NCBI GenBank assembly: GCA_020026195.1
Contig: JAHHQW010000007.1
Span: 1 to 58,697 of the forward strand
Direction: 5' to 3'
Length of the DNA stretch: 58,697 nucleotides
Source of the DNA: Prevotella sp.
GTDB taxonomy: Bacteria; Bacteroidota; Bacteroidia; Bacteroidales; Bacteroidaceae
The position numbers and the translations under genes are program-made. Shown here piece by piece: positions 9,373 through 18,567 of the stretch. How positions within the stretch are numbered: the first letter of the stretch is position 1; each line of letters starts with the position of its first letter. Below the pieces are notes generated by a model. It was not told where the DNA came from. It saw nothing but the letters and a program-made list of their open reading frames with translations, and searched no databases.

Positions 9373-9912
9373 GTGAAAGAGCTTTTCACGACGTTTTTTA
9401 AAATCGGCTTATTCACCATAGGTGGTGGATTCGCTATGATTTCATTAATAGAATCAGAAGTTGTCGACAAACGCAAATGGCTTACGCCAGAAGAGTTTGT
9501 CGACACTCTTGCTATATCCCAGAGTGCACCGGGCGTGTTTGCCGTAAATATTAGTATTATGATTGGTCATAAGCTTTATGGCAACAAAGGAGCAGTGTGC
9601 GCATCAGTAGGCACATCACTACCTTCGTTTCTTATTATTCTGGCTATAGCAATGTTCTTCCATAGTTTTAAAGATAACCACATCATTGCTTCTATATTCA
9701 TGGGATTACGTCCTGCCGTAGTTGCACTGATTGCCGTACCGACCTATAAACTTGCAAAACGTTCTGGTATAAACAGATATAACTGCTGGATACCAATAGC
9801 AAGCGCTCTTGCAATATGGCTGTTAGGAGTTTCTCCCATTCTTATACTATTATTGGGTGTTGTGGGCGGATACTTATATTACAGGGAACATCCTGACAAA
9901 CTCAATCAATAA
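9373..9912 (+). CDS. Chromate transporter family protein, first half of a two-gene pair
   Basis: A 179-residue CHR-family membrane protein with about five to six membrane segments. The family signature 'FFKIGLFTIGGGFAM' at residues 8-22 and 'LAISQSAPG' near 47-55 are clear. Short CHR proteins occur as adjacent pairs that together make the equivalent of one long ChrA. The start is a GTG two bases after the purL stop, which argues for translational coupling to purL. The family name comes from chromate efflux in aerobes; in a gut-type anaerobe the real substrate is unknown. Confidence 0.9.
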   Translation: MKELFTTFFKIGLFTIGGGFAMISLIESEVVDKRKWLTPEEFVDTLAISQSAPGVFAVNISIMIGHKLYGNKGAVCASVGTSLPSFLIILAIAMFFHSFKDNHIIASIFMGLRPAVVALIAVPTYKLAKRSGINRYNCWIPIASALAIWLLGVSPILILLLGVVGGYLYYREHPDKLNQ

Positions 9913-9923
9913 CAAAGGGAACA

Positions 9924-10499
9924 ATGATATACTTATATCTTTTCATAACGTTTTTTAAAATCGGTCTTTTCGGTTTTGGAGGCGGATATGCAATGCTGTC
10001 ACTTATACAGAACGAGGTAGTACAGAATTATGGATGGCTTACTTCTGGCGAATTTGCTGACATCGTTGCAATAAGTCAGATGACTCCTGGTCCTATAGGA
10101 ATTAATTCGGCTACATACTGCGGATATACCGCCGTGCATAACGCAGGATTTACTGGCGTAATGGCCGTATTAGGAAGTTTCGTTGCTACTTTCGCTGTAG
10201 TACTTCCTTCATTCATTATCATGCTGACCATATGTAAAGTGTTCCGTAAGCACATGAAATCTATTGTTATACAGTCAGCCCTTAAGGGATTACGTCCGGC
10301 AATATTAGGTCTTCTCGGTGCTACGACTCTTATGCTTATGACAAAAGAGAACTTCAGCAGTTTTTCTGAAAATCCATGGCAGTTCTCTGTAAGCATCTTC
10401 TTATTTATTGCGGCATTATACGGAGTAATGGTTGCAGGAATAAAACCTATAAGGATGATGGTTTATTGTGCAGTAGCAGGCCTTCTGCTATTCTATTAA
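9924..10499 (+). CDS. Chromate transporter family protein, second half of the pair
   Basis: A 191-residue CHR protein beginning 11 bases after its partner. It repeats the signature 'FFKIGLFGFGGGYAM' at residues 9-23 and has 'AISQMTPGPIG' near 48-58, the form found in the other half of short-chain CHR pairs. About six membrane segments, the last ending at the C-terminus. It probably forms a heterodimer with the preceding protein and inserts in the opposite orientation. Substrate uncertain. Confidence 0.9.
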   Translation: MIYLYLFITFFKIGLFGFGGGYAMLSLIQNEVVQNYGWLTSGEFADIVAISQMTPGPIGINSATYCGYTAVHNAGFTGVMAVLGSFVATFAVVLPSFIIMLTICKVFRKHMKSIVIQSALKGLRPAILGLLGATTLMLMTKENFSSFSENPWQFSVSIFLFIAALYGVMVAGIKPIRMMVYCAVAGLLLFY

Positions 10500-10515
10500 A
10501 AACGAGTTTTAAAAT

Positions 10516-11409
10516 ATGAAAATGTCAAATACAGTAAAAGGGTTCGGCAATGCCATAATCTCGGCAGCAACCTTCGGTCTTATTCCTCTCTTTACCAAGC
10601 CTGTAATGGACAGCGGCATGGTGACATCGTCAATTCTTGTATATCGTTTTGGATTCGGTGCCCTCGTAATGCTTGCCCTGATGTTCTTTAATCACATCAA
10701 GCCGTCAGTAAACAAAGACGAACTATGGCGTATTGTCTTTTTAGCTGCAATATATACTGTCTCGGCCATGGCACTTATCGAAAGTTACAACTACATGGAT
10801 ACCGGTATAGCTACGACACTTATGTTCTCATACCCTATCTTCACAAGTCTTATAATGACAATATTCTTTGGCGAGAAATTTTCACCCGTAACCGCCATTG
10901 CCATAATACTTGCAGTAGTAGGTGTCTTCTTCCTTTCAGGAGCAGCCGAGAATGGTAATGTAAAATCAGCCGTAGGACTTCTTTTTGCCATAATCTCAGG
11001 TTTTGCATACTCATGTTATATGGTAAGCGTAAATGTAATGAAAGTAAGACAAATGGGTAGTTTAAAACTTACCTTCTGGGTTTTACTCGTAGGAACATTT
11101 ATGCTTGCAGCATACAGTATGACAACAAAGGGTTCCATACAGACAATATCTCAACCATTACAGTTCTTCAGTCTGTTAGGACTTGCTATAATTCCTACTG
11201 CAGTTTCAAACCTTACACTCATAATGGGTATAAAGCAGGTTGGAAGTACTATGTGTGCTGTACTTGGAGCTTTTGAACCTCTTACAGCGCTTACAGTAGG
11301 TATTCTTGTATTTGGTGAACCAATGACAATCTATGTAGCTATTGGTTTCTTACTTATAATCATATCAGTTACAATGATTGTTCTTAAGAATAAGAAGAAA
11401 AAGGGATAA
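10516..11409 (+). CDS. EamA/DMT-family exporter
   Basis: A 297-residue inner-membrane protein with about ten predicted helices in two EamA repeats (residues about 8-140 and 152-290) and a basic KKKKKG tail, the usual drug/metabolite transporter architecture. Members export amino acids or other metabolites; the substrate cannot be read from sequence. Last gene of the purL unit, 16 bases after the second CHR gene and just before the terminator at 11428-11466. Confidence 0.88.
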   Translation: MKMSNTVKGFGNAIISAATFGLIPLFTKPVMDSGMVTSSILVYRFGFGALVMLALMFFNHIKPSVNKDELWRIVFLAAIYTVSAMALIESYNYMDTGIATTLMFSYPIFTSLIMTIFFGEKFSPVTAIAIILAVVGVFFLSGAAENGNVKSAVGLLFAIISGFAYSCYMVSVNVMKVRQMGSLKLTFWVLLVGTFMLAAYSMTTKGSIQTISQPLQFFSLLGLAIIPTAVSNLTLIMGIKQVGSTMCAVLGAFEPLTALTVGILVFGEPMTIYVAIGFLLIIISVTMIVLKNKKKKG

Positions 11410-11427
11410 TCTACATTTATATTTAAT

Positions 11428-11466
11428 AAATAAGCGGTTAGGACATAGAATCTTAACCGCTTATTT
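11428..11466 (+). terminator. Terminator of the purL-transporter unit
   Basis: Perfect 13-bp stem (AAATAAGCGGTTA / TAACCGCTTATTT) followed by TTTT on the plus strand, 18 bases after the EamA stop. It could also work for the minus-strand operon ending at 11561. Confidence 0.85.
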
Positions 11467-11560
11467 TTTATCAAAGTTAGTACACAACTATAATAATATG
11501 ATTTCTAAAACACACAGTCAAGAAAGTAAAATTTAAACTAACTGTCTCGCTTCGGTCTTA

Positions 11561-12478
11561 TTATTTATCAGTGCTCTTAAATTCCCCTTCAATCATTATA
11601 TCTTCTTTTATCCATTCTGCAGGAACTTTGAATTTTCCCTCATTATCAAATTGCAGAGCCTCAACTTTCTTTTCAAACGACTTACTTTTTATAGTCACAT
11701 AGTTTAATGTAAATCCAGGAGCAGGTGTTGCCTTTATTTCAAATGCTTTTTCCTTAGGGAGTCTTACTGATAAAAGTTCCTTCCCATTTCCGTCTGTAAC
11801 ATAACCATTGCGGCTTGCTGCATTAAGTGTTACAAATGCCGCATCTTCAGATGTTCCTATTGTACAGGAGCCACTTCTTATGTTTATTTTCGGAGTCTTA
11901 TCACTGCTAACTTCAATATCATCGATATACGCAGCAAAATCGTTCTTAAGATTATGAGGAGAAGTACAGTCTGGAACTACGACAAGTGAATAGATTTCGA
12001 CTCCCTCGTTACCCTTTACTGCAAACACAGCATCATTCCATCTGTCCGGAACTACTTCATTATCCGAATATACCCAGAATTGTTCAGTTTCTGGCGACTG
12101 TCCTTTACGCTCGACACGCTTACCTAATCCGATAAGCATAACCTTTCCAGCTACCGGCTTGTACATTTTAACATGAACATATTGTGTTTCCGGACTGATG
12201 GCGAAAGGTTTGTTCAAATCTATACGCGCTCCGAAAGTATTACTTCCAAATCTGGAACGCTGAATACCTAATATCTTTGATGATTCATTGCCTTCTTTAA
12301 GGAAATTATCCACAACCTTTACATTTCCTTTCAGTTCTCCCGTTCTGAAAGGTGATTCTTCCCATGTATCATAAACACCAATAGAACGATAAGTGTCAGA
12401 GAGTTCAAAATCTATGTTCTGAGCACCTGCATATAAAGGAGCAAAAGCTATCAGCGGTAAAGATAAGAACTTATTCAT
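11561..12478 (-). CDS. Secreted protein with possible carbohydrate-binding fold
   Basis: A 305-residue exported protein with a signal peptide (1-19, ending AGA/Q). The first 200 residues read like a jelly-roll domain ('FELSDTYRSIGVYDTWEES', 'YVHVKMYKPVAGKVML', 'AAYIDDIEV'), similar in style to carbohydrate-binding modules that follow glycosidases. The rest resembles a small beta repeat ('TPAPGFTLNYVTI'). No catalytic motif. It begins two bases after the fucosidase stop, so the two are translationally coupled and possibly act on the same glycan. The fold assignment is inference. Confidence 0.65.
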   Translation of the reverse strand: MNKFLSLPLIAFAPLYAGAQNIDFELSDTYRSIGVYDTWEESPFRTGELKGNVKVVDNFLKEGNESSKILGIQRSRFGSNTFGARIDLNKPFAISPETQYVHVKMYKPVAGKVMLIGLGKRVERKGQSPETEQFWVYSDNEVVPDRWNDAVFAVKGNEGVEIYSLVVVPDCTSPHNLKNDFAAYIDDIEVSSDKTPKINIRSGSCTIGTSEDAAFVTLNAASRNGYVTDGNGKELLSVRLPKEKAFEIKATPAPGFTLNYVTIKSKSFEKKVEALQFDNEGKFKVPAEWIKEDIMIEGEFKSTDK

Positions 12479-12480
12479 GA

Positions 12481-13995
12481 TTAATAAATTTCAATGTTTT
12501 GTATTGTTGGACATGATTTTGAATCTGTTATGCTTACGCGCAGATATTTAGCACTTACGGCATCTGTATAACTATTTACCGTACTGCCATTAAGAGGTAT
12601 AATTCGTTTGTAACCTATAGTCGTTGTCTTCACATCACCTCCCTGACGTTTCCAGTTCTTTCCATCATTACTCGTTTCTATTGTGAATTTGCGAATACGC
12701 TGACCTAAACGTATGTTTTCCTGTAACAGGACATAACGAATTTCCTGCGGTTCTTTCCATGAAAATGTTAGTACACCTGAATTCTTACCGTCATCAGTCG
12801 ACCAGTAAGTATCTTTCTTACCATCATTTACGTTAGATGCTTTGTAATTACGATTTTTACCAGACATACGTTCTGCATCAGCAATTACTTTAGCTTTTCG
12901 AGCAATATCATTGCCAAGACGCTGTCTAAGGAGTTCACCCATTTTATGCAGTCCTTCGGCAGTCTGCTCAGGAAGCCTTCCATTTATGTCTGGAGCTATA
13001 TTTAATATCAACGTAGCATTACGGCCTACAGTTTCAAGATACATCTGGAACAGACGTTCAGGACTCTTTATCTTCTCGCCATCATGCCAGAACCAGCCTT
13101 TATCAGAAATCTTTGCATCACTCTCACCTGGCAGCCAGAACCAGCCGTCTTCTGTTCCTTTAGTACCATTCGATTCTGGAGAATATCCGCGATTCTCAGT
13201 GCTCCATATTGTCTCACCAGAGAAACCTTCTTCGTTACCAATCCATCTGGCCTCTCCTCCTTCGCCCCATAACACACAGTCGGGACATACTTTATGAACA
13301 GTATCTCTAAGATTGGGGGTATCGTAATAAACAGTTCTGTCTATATGACGTGTACCTTCTTTTCCTCCATAATATCCATCACCGCCATTAGCTCCGTCAA
13401 ACCACATCTCAAACTGGTCAGTACCATACTGGGCAAGTTCGGCACACTGTCGCAAAAACACATCACTAACATAACGGTCTGTGCCGTAATATTCTGAATT
13501 ACGGTCCCATGGTGATACATAAAATCCATACTTCATTCCAAGCTTGCGTGCAGCAGCAGCAAAATCTCTCGGTATATTTGTCTTCTGTGCATTAATATTT
13601 GATGAAGAAGTACATTTGTGACTGGTTGTCTCTGTATCCCACAGACAGAAACCATCATGATGCTTTACAACTGCAATACCACCTTTCATTCCAGCATCAC
13701 GCGCCACACTGAGCCACTGCATACAGTCTGGCACAGCAGTCGGAGCAAAAAGATCTGGATTTTCATTGCCAAAGCCCCACTCCTTGCCCGTATAAGTATT
13801 CATGCCATAATGATAAAAAGCATAAAACTCTGTTTCCTGCCATTTTATCTGTCGTTCATGAGGAACAGGATGTACTGGTGCTGGCTCGTTATCTTCGTTT
13901 AAAGTTCTCTCACAAACAAGTTTTAGCTGTGCATTTGCACTAAACGAAAATAACACGGCAGCTGACAATATTATATGTCTGAGGTGCATAGTCAA
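12481..13995 (-). CDS. GH29 alpha-L-fucosidase with C-terminal F5/8-type (CBM32-like) domain
   Basis: A 504-residue secreted glycosidase that removes alpha-L-fucose from host or dietary glycans. Signal peptide 1-22 (ending ANA). The catalytic barrel spans about 40-350, with 'KHHDGFCLW' at 111-119 and the probable nucleophile Asp200 in 'EMWFDG', the GH29 hallmark. Residues about 360-504 form a discoidin/F5-8 type C domain ('YWSTDDGKN', 'IRKFTIETSNDGKNW', 'KYLRVSI'). This architecture is common in GH29 subfamily B, which prefers alpha-1,3/1,4-linked fucose. It lies 16 bases after the DUF5686 gene and two bases before the 305-residue secreted protein, which is unusual company for inositol-lipid genes. 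Confidence 0.93.
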   Translation of the reverse strand: MTMHLRHIILSAAVLFSFSANAQLKLVCERTLNEDNEPAPVHPVPHERQIKWQETEFYAFYHYGMNTYTGKEWGFGNENPDLFAPTAVPDCMQWLSVARDAGMKGGIAVVKHHDGFCLWDTETTSHKCTSSSNINAQKTNIPRDFAAAARKLGMKYGFYVSPWDRNSEYYGTDRYVSDVFLRQCAELAQYGTDQFEMWFDGANGGDGYYGGKEGTRHIDRTVYYDTPNLRDTVHKVCPDCVLWGEGGEARWIGNEEGFSGETIWSTENRGYSPESNGTKGTEDGWFWLPGESDAKISDKGWFWHDGEKIKSPERLFQMYLETVGRNATLILNIAPDINGRLPEQTAEGLHKMGELLRQRLGNDIARKAKVIADAERMSGKNRNYKASNVNDGKKDTYWSTDDGKNSGVLTFSWKEPQEIRYVLLQENIRLGQRIRKFTIETSNDGKNWKRQGGDVKTTTIGYKRIIPLNGSTVNSYTDAVSAKYLRVSITDSKSCPTIQNIEIY

Positions 13996-14011
13996 AATAT
14001 TATTTGTTATG

Positions 14012-16567
14012 TTAGAATGTCATCTGCATCATAAGTCTGACACCATGCTTGTGAGCCGTCGGAAGATCCAGATAATTTAAACGTCTTACATATTCCACAT
14101 GGAAAAGTTTGAATATATTATGAATACCAAATGATACTTCCATGTATGGTCTGTGCGGATCCATTATGGTAGAACCTTCAGGGAACTGCATAAGCAGACT
14201 GCTGTTAGGATTAAGCATAGGATTGTTCTTGTCAGTAAGTTTACCCCACAGACATTTGAAACCTATATGCTCTCTCCACTTAAGATGTTTAAGCAGAGGA
14301 ATTCTATTGAAAAGCTTTCCATTCAGATTCCATCCGATATCAACACTTGCATATCTGTCGTTCAAAAACTCCATGTTGTTAATCAGCGAGAATGTTTCTC
14401 TCTGTAATATGAATGACAGATTGGCCGCAGGCATTATAAGCAGCGGGAACGGTACTGTATTCCACTGTGCTCCTGCCTTAAGCGTACAGTTTACATACCC
14501 CCAGCTGTTCAGGAACAGTCGTTTGTAAATACGTGCCTCTGTAAAGTTATATCTGTAATCGCCTCCTAAGAATCCCTTAAAACCTATAGTATGTGACAAA
14601 GAGAACTCTGGAGCATCCTTATTAAATACTGTTCTGCGCTGTTTTGTATTTATATATGTCTGCCCGGGCGAGAAGAACAACTCTGCCTTAAGCTCTGATG
14701 TATTAAGTTTCTTAGATACTCCAGGCGTTGAAAGCGGAGTAAATGACAGTTTACCACAAGCCTCATTACTTTCGCGTTTCAGGAAGAGAGAAGTCTTAAG
14801 ACCATATTCCTGTTCATATTCGAACGAAAGCTGCTGACGATTATAGAACATCATTTCTTCAACCTTCGTCCATTTGAATGCAGTGAACACATTATCCTTA
14901 TCCGTTGAGATAAACTTATCAGAAGGTGCCATTACATCGTATGTCGATGTAAACGATATTGTTCGTTTCGGAAATTCTCGTGGCAGATATTCTTTCTTAT
15001 TGAACGAATAAGTTACGTCTGCTTTGTAATAATTCTTTTTACTATCCCATCCGTGTGCATAATAACCAGATAAGAACAGATGCTTATTGAGATTTGCCGT
15101 TGTCTGTGCAGATACTCGCGAACGGAAACCATCAATAAAGTTATTTGATATCATCGTATTAATAGGTCCTATATCAACTTTACTCGGTTTGTTCTTTCCA
15201 CCTGTCTCTACGAAATTTTCAATAAAGAGCCTTGCAACAAACAAAACATATTTAAATCCTTTTGTTTCTGTAAGATTCTTTACGAACGTCTTCATCCTAC
15301 CCTCGCTCTTGGTAAGTTCCACAGCACGGTTATCCGCCCAGAACTTATCATCACGCATCTCGGCATCTGGACGCAGAATCTCTTTTTTCTTTCCTTTAAA
15401 CAACTTGTTTGGAATCTCATCAAACGAATAATCACCAAGGCGCGTGGTTCGTATTACCACCATCTTGCTCAGAAAGTCGAGAAGTGACATTTCCACAATC
15501 ATGTCATCAGTAGTAAGCACCCATTCGCCATTATCAAGTTTTGTATATTCCTGTACAATCTTCATGTTATCCACGAAGTTAACGTCCGAACGCTTGGGTA
15601 TAGAAAGTTCGCAACGTTTCACGTGCAGTGAACTGTCTTTTACAATCCACAGGTCGCCCCTGAATCCGAAGTCCTGCTGATTATTAGGAATGAAAGCCAT
15701 ATGTATGCAGCTGTCATTCTCTATCCTTACTGTATCCTGTATGTAAAAACGATAGAACTGTATGGCTGTACGACCTATAGGACTGGTAAACTGATACTGT
15801 AGCAGACGAATCTGATCATCGTAAATATCAACATCTGTAAAAAGATCTTTTATAGCAACATTAAGGATATCACCCGTCTGTATTATATCATTGATGCCAT
15901 GCGAACGCTGTCCTTCTATTATGGTACGTTCTGTCTTTGGAGATTTACGATATATATAGTCAGAGACAGTTTCTCCTACCGACAGAGGAAGTATCAGTTT
16001 CTTGTTGATATCACACATCTCCACCTGATTTATCAGCCAGTCTTTACCTTTGAATCGTTTTGATTCAAGAAGATCAGAAGGAGTAATGTCGTTCTCAGCA
16101 AGTGTTATTTTCTGATACTTACGGAATCGGTAATAATCGTTATTTTTTAAATCTGTTCGTTTCTTGGCATCTATAACCCTTCTCATAAGTTCCACGGCAG
16201 GGTTATTTTTACGACTGTATCGTTTCTTCTTTGACTTAACCAGCACTTCCGAAAGTAGCTCAATGTCAGTATCGAGCTTTACATTCATCTTCGACGGAAT
16301 TTTATTAGATATAAGCACCGTCTGTGATTTATAGCCTACAGCACTGAAAGTAAGTTCGGCACCATTATGGCGCTGAATAACATATTGCCCGTCGATGTCA
16401 GCAATAGTAGAAATTTTAAGTCCTTTGTAAACAACAGTGGCGTTAGGAATTGCTTCGCCCGTGGAATTATCAATAACAACACCCTTTATCTGTGCCCCTG
16501 CAACAGTTGCCAGGGCACAGAAAAAGAGTGTTAGAAATATTTTAAAAAGTTTAGTCGATTTCTTCAT
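14012..16567 (-). CDS. DUF5686 outer-membrane protein with carboxypeptidase-regulatory-like domain
   Basis: An 851-residue protein. Signal peptide about 1-25 (ending VAGAQ). A carboxypeptidase regulatory-like beta domain follows (about 26-110: 'IKGVVIDNSTGEAIPNATV'). The long DUF5686 region reads as an outer-membrane barrel and ends in MMQMTF with the expected terminal Phe. Such proteins are conserved in Bacteroidetes; their function is unknown. The start at 16567 is chosen because it gives a proper signal peptide. It overlaps the inositol-phosphate synthase gene by 17 bases. The open frame continues 66 codons further upstream, but only antisense-like sequence inside the upstream gene. Confidence 0.85.
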   Translation of the reverse strand: MKKSTKLFKIFLTLFFCALATVAGAQIKGVVIDNSTGEAIPNATVVYKGLKISTIADIDGQYVIQRHNGAELTFSAVGYKSQTVLISNKIPSKMNVKLDTDIELLSEVLVKSKKKRYSRKNNPAVELMRRVIDAKKRTDLKNNDYYRFRKYQKITLAENDITPSDLLESKRFKGKDWLINQVEMCDINKKLILPLSVGETVSDYIYRKSPKTERTIIEGQRSHGINDIIQTGDILNVAIKDLFTDVDIYDDQIRLLQYQFTSPIGRTAIQFYRFYIQDTVRIENDSCIHMAFIPNNQQDFGFRGDLWIVKDSSLHVKRCELSIPKRSDVNFVDNMKIVQEYTKLDNGEWVLTTDDMIVEMSLLDFLSKMVVIRTTRLGDYSFDEIPNKLFKGKKKEILRPDAEMRDDKFWADNRAVELTKSEGRMKTFVKNLTETKGFKYVLFVARLFIENFVETGGKNKPSKVDIGPINTMISNNFIDGFRSRVSAQTTANLNKHLFLSGYYAHGWDSKKNYYKADVTYSFNKKEYLPREFPKRTISFTSTYDVMAPSDKFISTDKDNVFTAFKWTKVEEMMFYNRQQLSFEYEQEYGLKTSLFLKRESNEACGKLSFTPLSTPGVSKKLNTSELKAELFFSPGQTYINTKQRRTVFNKDAPEFSLSHTIGFKGFLGGDYRYNFTEARIYKRLFLNSWGYVNCTLKAGAQWNTVPFPLLIMPAANLSFILQRETFSLINNMEFLNDRYASVDIGWNLNGKLFNRIPLLKHLKWREHIGFKCLWGKLTDKNNPMLNPNSSLLMQFPEGSTIMDPHRPYMEVSFGIHNIFKLFHVEYVRRLNYLDLPTAHKHGVRLMMQMTF

Positions 16568-17855
16568 CTGCTTCGTATCCTCCCATTTCACGAATTGCAT
16601 TTTTAAACATAGTATACTGTTTGAAAAGGTCGTGTACGGGATCGTGTTCGTCGTCATGCATAGGACTCTTGAGGAAGAATGACAGCCATGTCTGAATGCC
16701 ATAACGTCCTGCACGCGCAGCGAGGTCAGAACACAATGTAAGGTCAAGAAGCAGAGGAGCAGCAAGGATAGAGTCTTTACAGAGGAAGTCTACCTTTATC
16801 TGCATAGGATAACCCATCCATCCGAAGATGTCAATGTTGTCCCATCCTTCCTTATCATCATTGCGTGGAGGATAGTAATTGATTCTTACCTTGTGATAAA
16901 CATCACTGTAAAGATCAGGCTGTTCATCTTTCTTAAGAATTGTTTCGATAACAGAAAGCTTACTTACTTCCTTTGTCTTGAAGTTCTCGGGACAGTCGAG
17001 CACCTCGCCGTCACGGTTACCTAAGATGTTTGTAGAGAACCATCCGCTGACACCTAAACAACGTGTACGGAAAGCAGGAGCAAGGACGGTCTTCATCATT
17101 GTCTGACCTGTCTTGAAGTCCTTACCGGCGATAGGCATCTTTGTCTGTTCTGCCAGCTGCCACATTGCTGGAATATCAACACATGTGTTAGGAGCACCCA
17201 TGATGAAAGGAGCACCTTCCTTAAGTGCTGCATAAGCATAACACATACTCGGTGCTATGTTTTCCTTATCATCAGCGTCCATAGCCTTTTCGAAAGCTGC
17301 AAGATCATCGTGTATTGCAGCAACTCTCGGAATATAGATTTCTGTTGATGCTGCCCAGATAACAACTACACGGCTGCATCCGTGTTCCTCCTTAAAGCGA
17401 CGGATATCTTTGCGCAGATCTTCTGCCATCTCGCGACGTGTCATCTTAAGATCCTTAAAGTAATTTCCGTCAAGACGTGTTACGTAGTTAGGATCATAAC
17501 AGCCCCTCATCGGTTTAATAGCTTCAAGTTCTTCCTTTACAGGATATATATCTCTGTCACGCAGAACTTCTGCATGCATTGCGCTTTCAAATGCGTTGTC
17601 AGGGAAAATCTCCCATGCTCCGAATTCTATATCATCAAGAGAAGCAAGAGGAACGATGTCATAAATGTGCTTATACTCTTTGTTCTCACCTTTACCGACA
17701 CGGATCTTATCCATCTGTGTCATTGATCCTACAGGTTTGCCAAGTCCTTTACGAACCATCAGGACACCTGTCATAAATGTAGATGCTACTGCACCAAGAC
17801 CGACACAGAGGATACCAAGTTTGCCTTCTGCCGGCTTTACATTTGCCTTGTTCAT
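16551..17855 (-). CDS. myo-Inositol-1-phosphate synthase
   Basis: A 434-residue NAD-dependent enzyme converting glucose 6-phosphate to myo-inositol 1-phosphate, the first step of inositol-lipid synthesis. The N-terminal Rossmann segment is 'GILCVGLGAVAS' (13-24). Family landmarks include 'IPIAGKDFKTGQT', near residue 250, and 'YYPPRNDDKEGWDNIDI', near residue 335. Length is like other bacterial forms and shorter than the eukaryotic enzyme. It overlaps the DUF5686 gene downstream and follows the HAD gene by 13 bases. Bacteroides and Prevotella use this enzyme to make phosphatidylinositol and inositol-phosphoceramides, which fits the three genes upstream. Confidence 0.93.
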   Translation of the reverse strand: MNKANVKPAEGKLGILCVGLGAVASTFMTGVLMVRKGLGKPVGSMTQMDKIRVGKGENKEYKHIYDIVPLASLDDIEFGAWEIFPDNAFESAMHAEVLRDRDIYPVKEELEAIKPMRGCYDPNYVTRLDGNYFKDLKMTRREMAEDLRKDIRRFKEEHGCSRVVVIWAASTEIYIPRVAAIHDDLAAFEKAMDADDKENIAPSMCYAYAALKEGAPFIMGAPNTCVDIPAMWQLAEQTKMPIAGKDFKTGQTMMKTVLAPAFRTRCLGVSGWFSTNILGNRDGEVLDCPENFKTKEVSKLSVIETILKKDEQPDLYSDVYHKVRINYYPPRNDDKEGWDNIDIFGWMGYPMQIKVDFLCKDSILAAPLLLDLTLCSDLAARAGRYGIQTWLSFFLKSPMHDDEHDPVHDLFKQYTMFKNAIREMGGYEADEEID

Positions 17856-17868
17856 ATTGTTTATAATT

Positions 17869-18567
17869 TTAAAGTACCAATTCTTTCAAGTCTTTTATTA
17901 TTCTGTCCGCAACAGGTTTCACCACCTGTTCGTCAGTCCATCCTTCACCTTTGAGCCATATTGTCTTACAGCCTATTTTGTGCGAAGGGATGATGTCTTT
18001 TTTATAACTGTCACCCACAACGGTAACGTCTTCGGGATTCATTCCGAGAGCCTCAACTCCTATCTTGAAGATTCGTTCGTCAGGTTTACGTATTCCGATT
18101 ACAGCCGACTCAACGACTGTCTTGAAAAGTCCGTCCAATCCGAATTCCTTCAGTACAATGTTCATGTTTCCATAAAAGTTACTTACAAGAACCAATGGAT
18201 ATGTCTCGGCCAGTTTTTCAAGAATTTTCTTGTTCTCTGCTATTGTGACACATACATGCGAATATACATCATCGAGAAGCTGTCTGTGCATGGCATGACA
18301 TTCCGACTCCTTACATTCCCACATCTTCTCACGCACTAAATATTCAAGCTCTATGCGCAGTTTTAATTCGATTGTCTTACGAAAATCGTAATTAGTCTGT
18401 ATTATAGGGTTCTTTCCCAGTGTACGTTCGGCATATACGTATGCATCTCTGAAATTCTGTTCCGTCACAAGAACACCATTTCTTTCCATGACATGCCACA
18501 GCAGACGTCCCCAGTGACAACCCGAAGTGTCTATTGTTCCGCCGAAGTCAAATATATATCCTTTCAT
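17869..18567 (-). CDS. HAD-superfamily phosphatase in the inositol cluster
   Basis: A 232-residue haloacid dehalogenase-like protein. Motif I is 'FDFGGTID': nucleophile Asp7 is present, but the usual second Asp (DxD) is Gly9, a change also seen in some active HAD phosphatases. Motif II Ser is in 'VLVSNFYG', the motif III Lys in 'GIRKPDERIF', and motif IV is 'VVGDSYKKD'. A helical cap lies between motifs I and II. It overlaps the CDP-alcohol phosphotransferase gene by four bases. Possible substrates are inositol 1-phosphate or a phosphorylated inositol lipid; the sequence does not decide. Confidence 0.85.
   Translation of the reverse strand: MKGYIFDFGGTIDTSGCHWGRLLWHVMERNGVLVTEQNFRDAYVYAERTLGKNPIIQTNYDFRKTIELKLRIELEYLVREKMWECKESECHAMHRQLLDDVYSHVCVTIAENKKILEKLAETYPLVLVSNFYGNMNIVLKEFGLDGLFKTVVESAVIGIRKPDERIFKIGVEALGMNPEDVTVVGDSYKKDIIPSHKIGCKTIWLKGEGWTDEQVVKPVADRIIKDLKELVL

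Noticed and set aside
16568..16765. N-terminal extension of the DUF5686 protein
   Set aside because: The extension lies wholly inside the inositol-phosphate synthase gene in another frame and would bury the signal peptide.
17665..18339. A 224-codon open frame antisense to the HAD and inositol-phosphate synthase genes
   Set aside because: It spans two real genes on the other strand and has no start site or domain.
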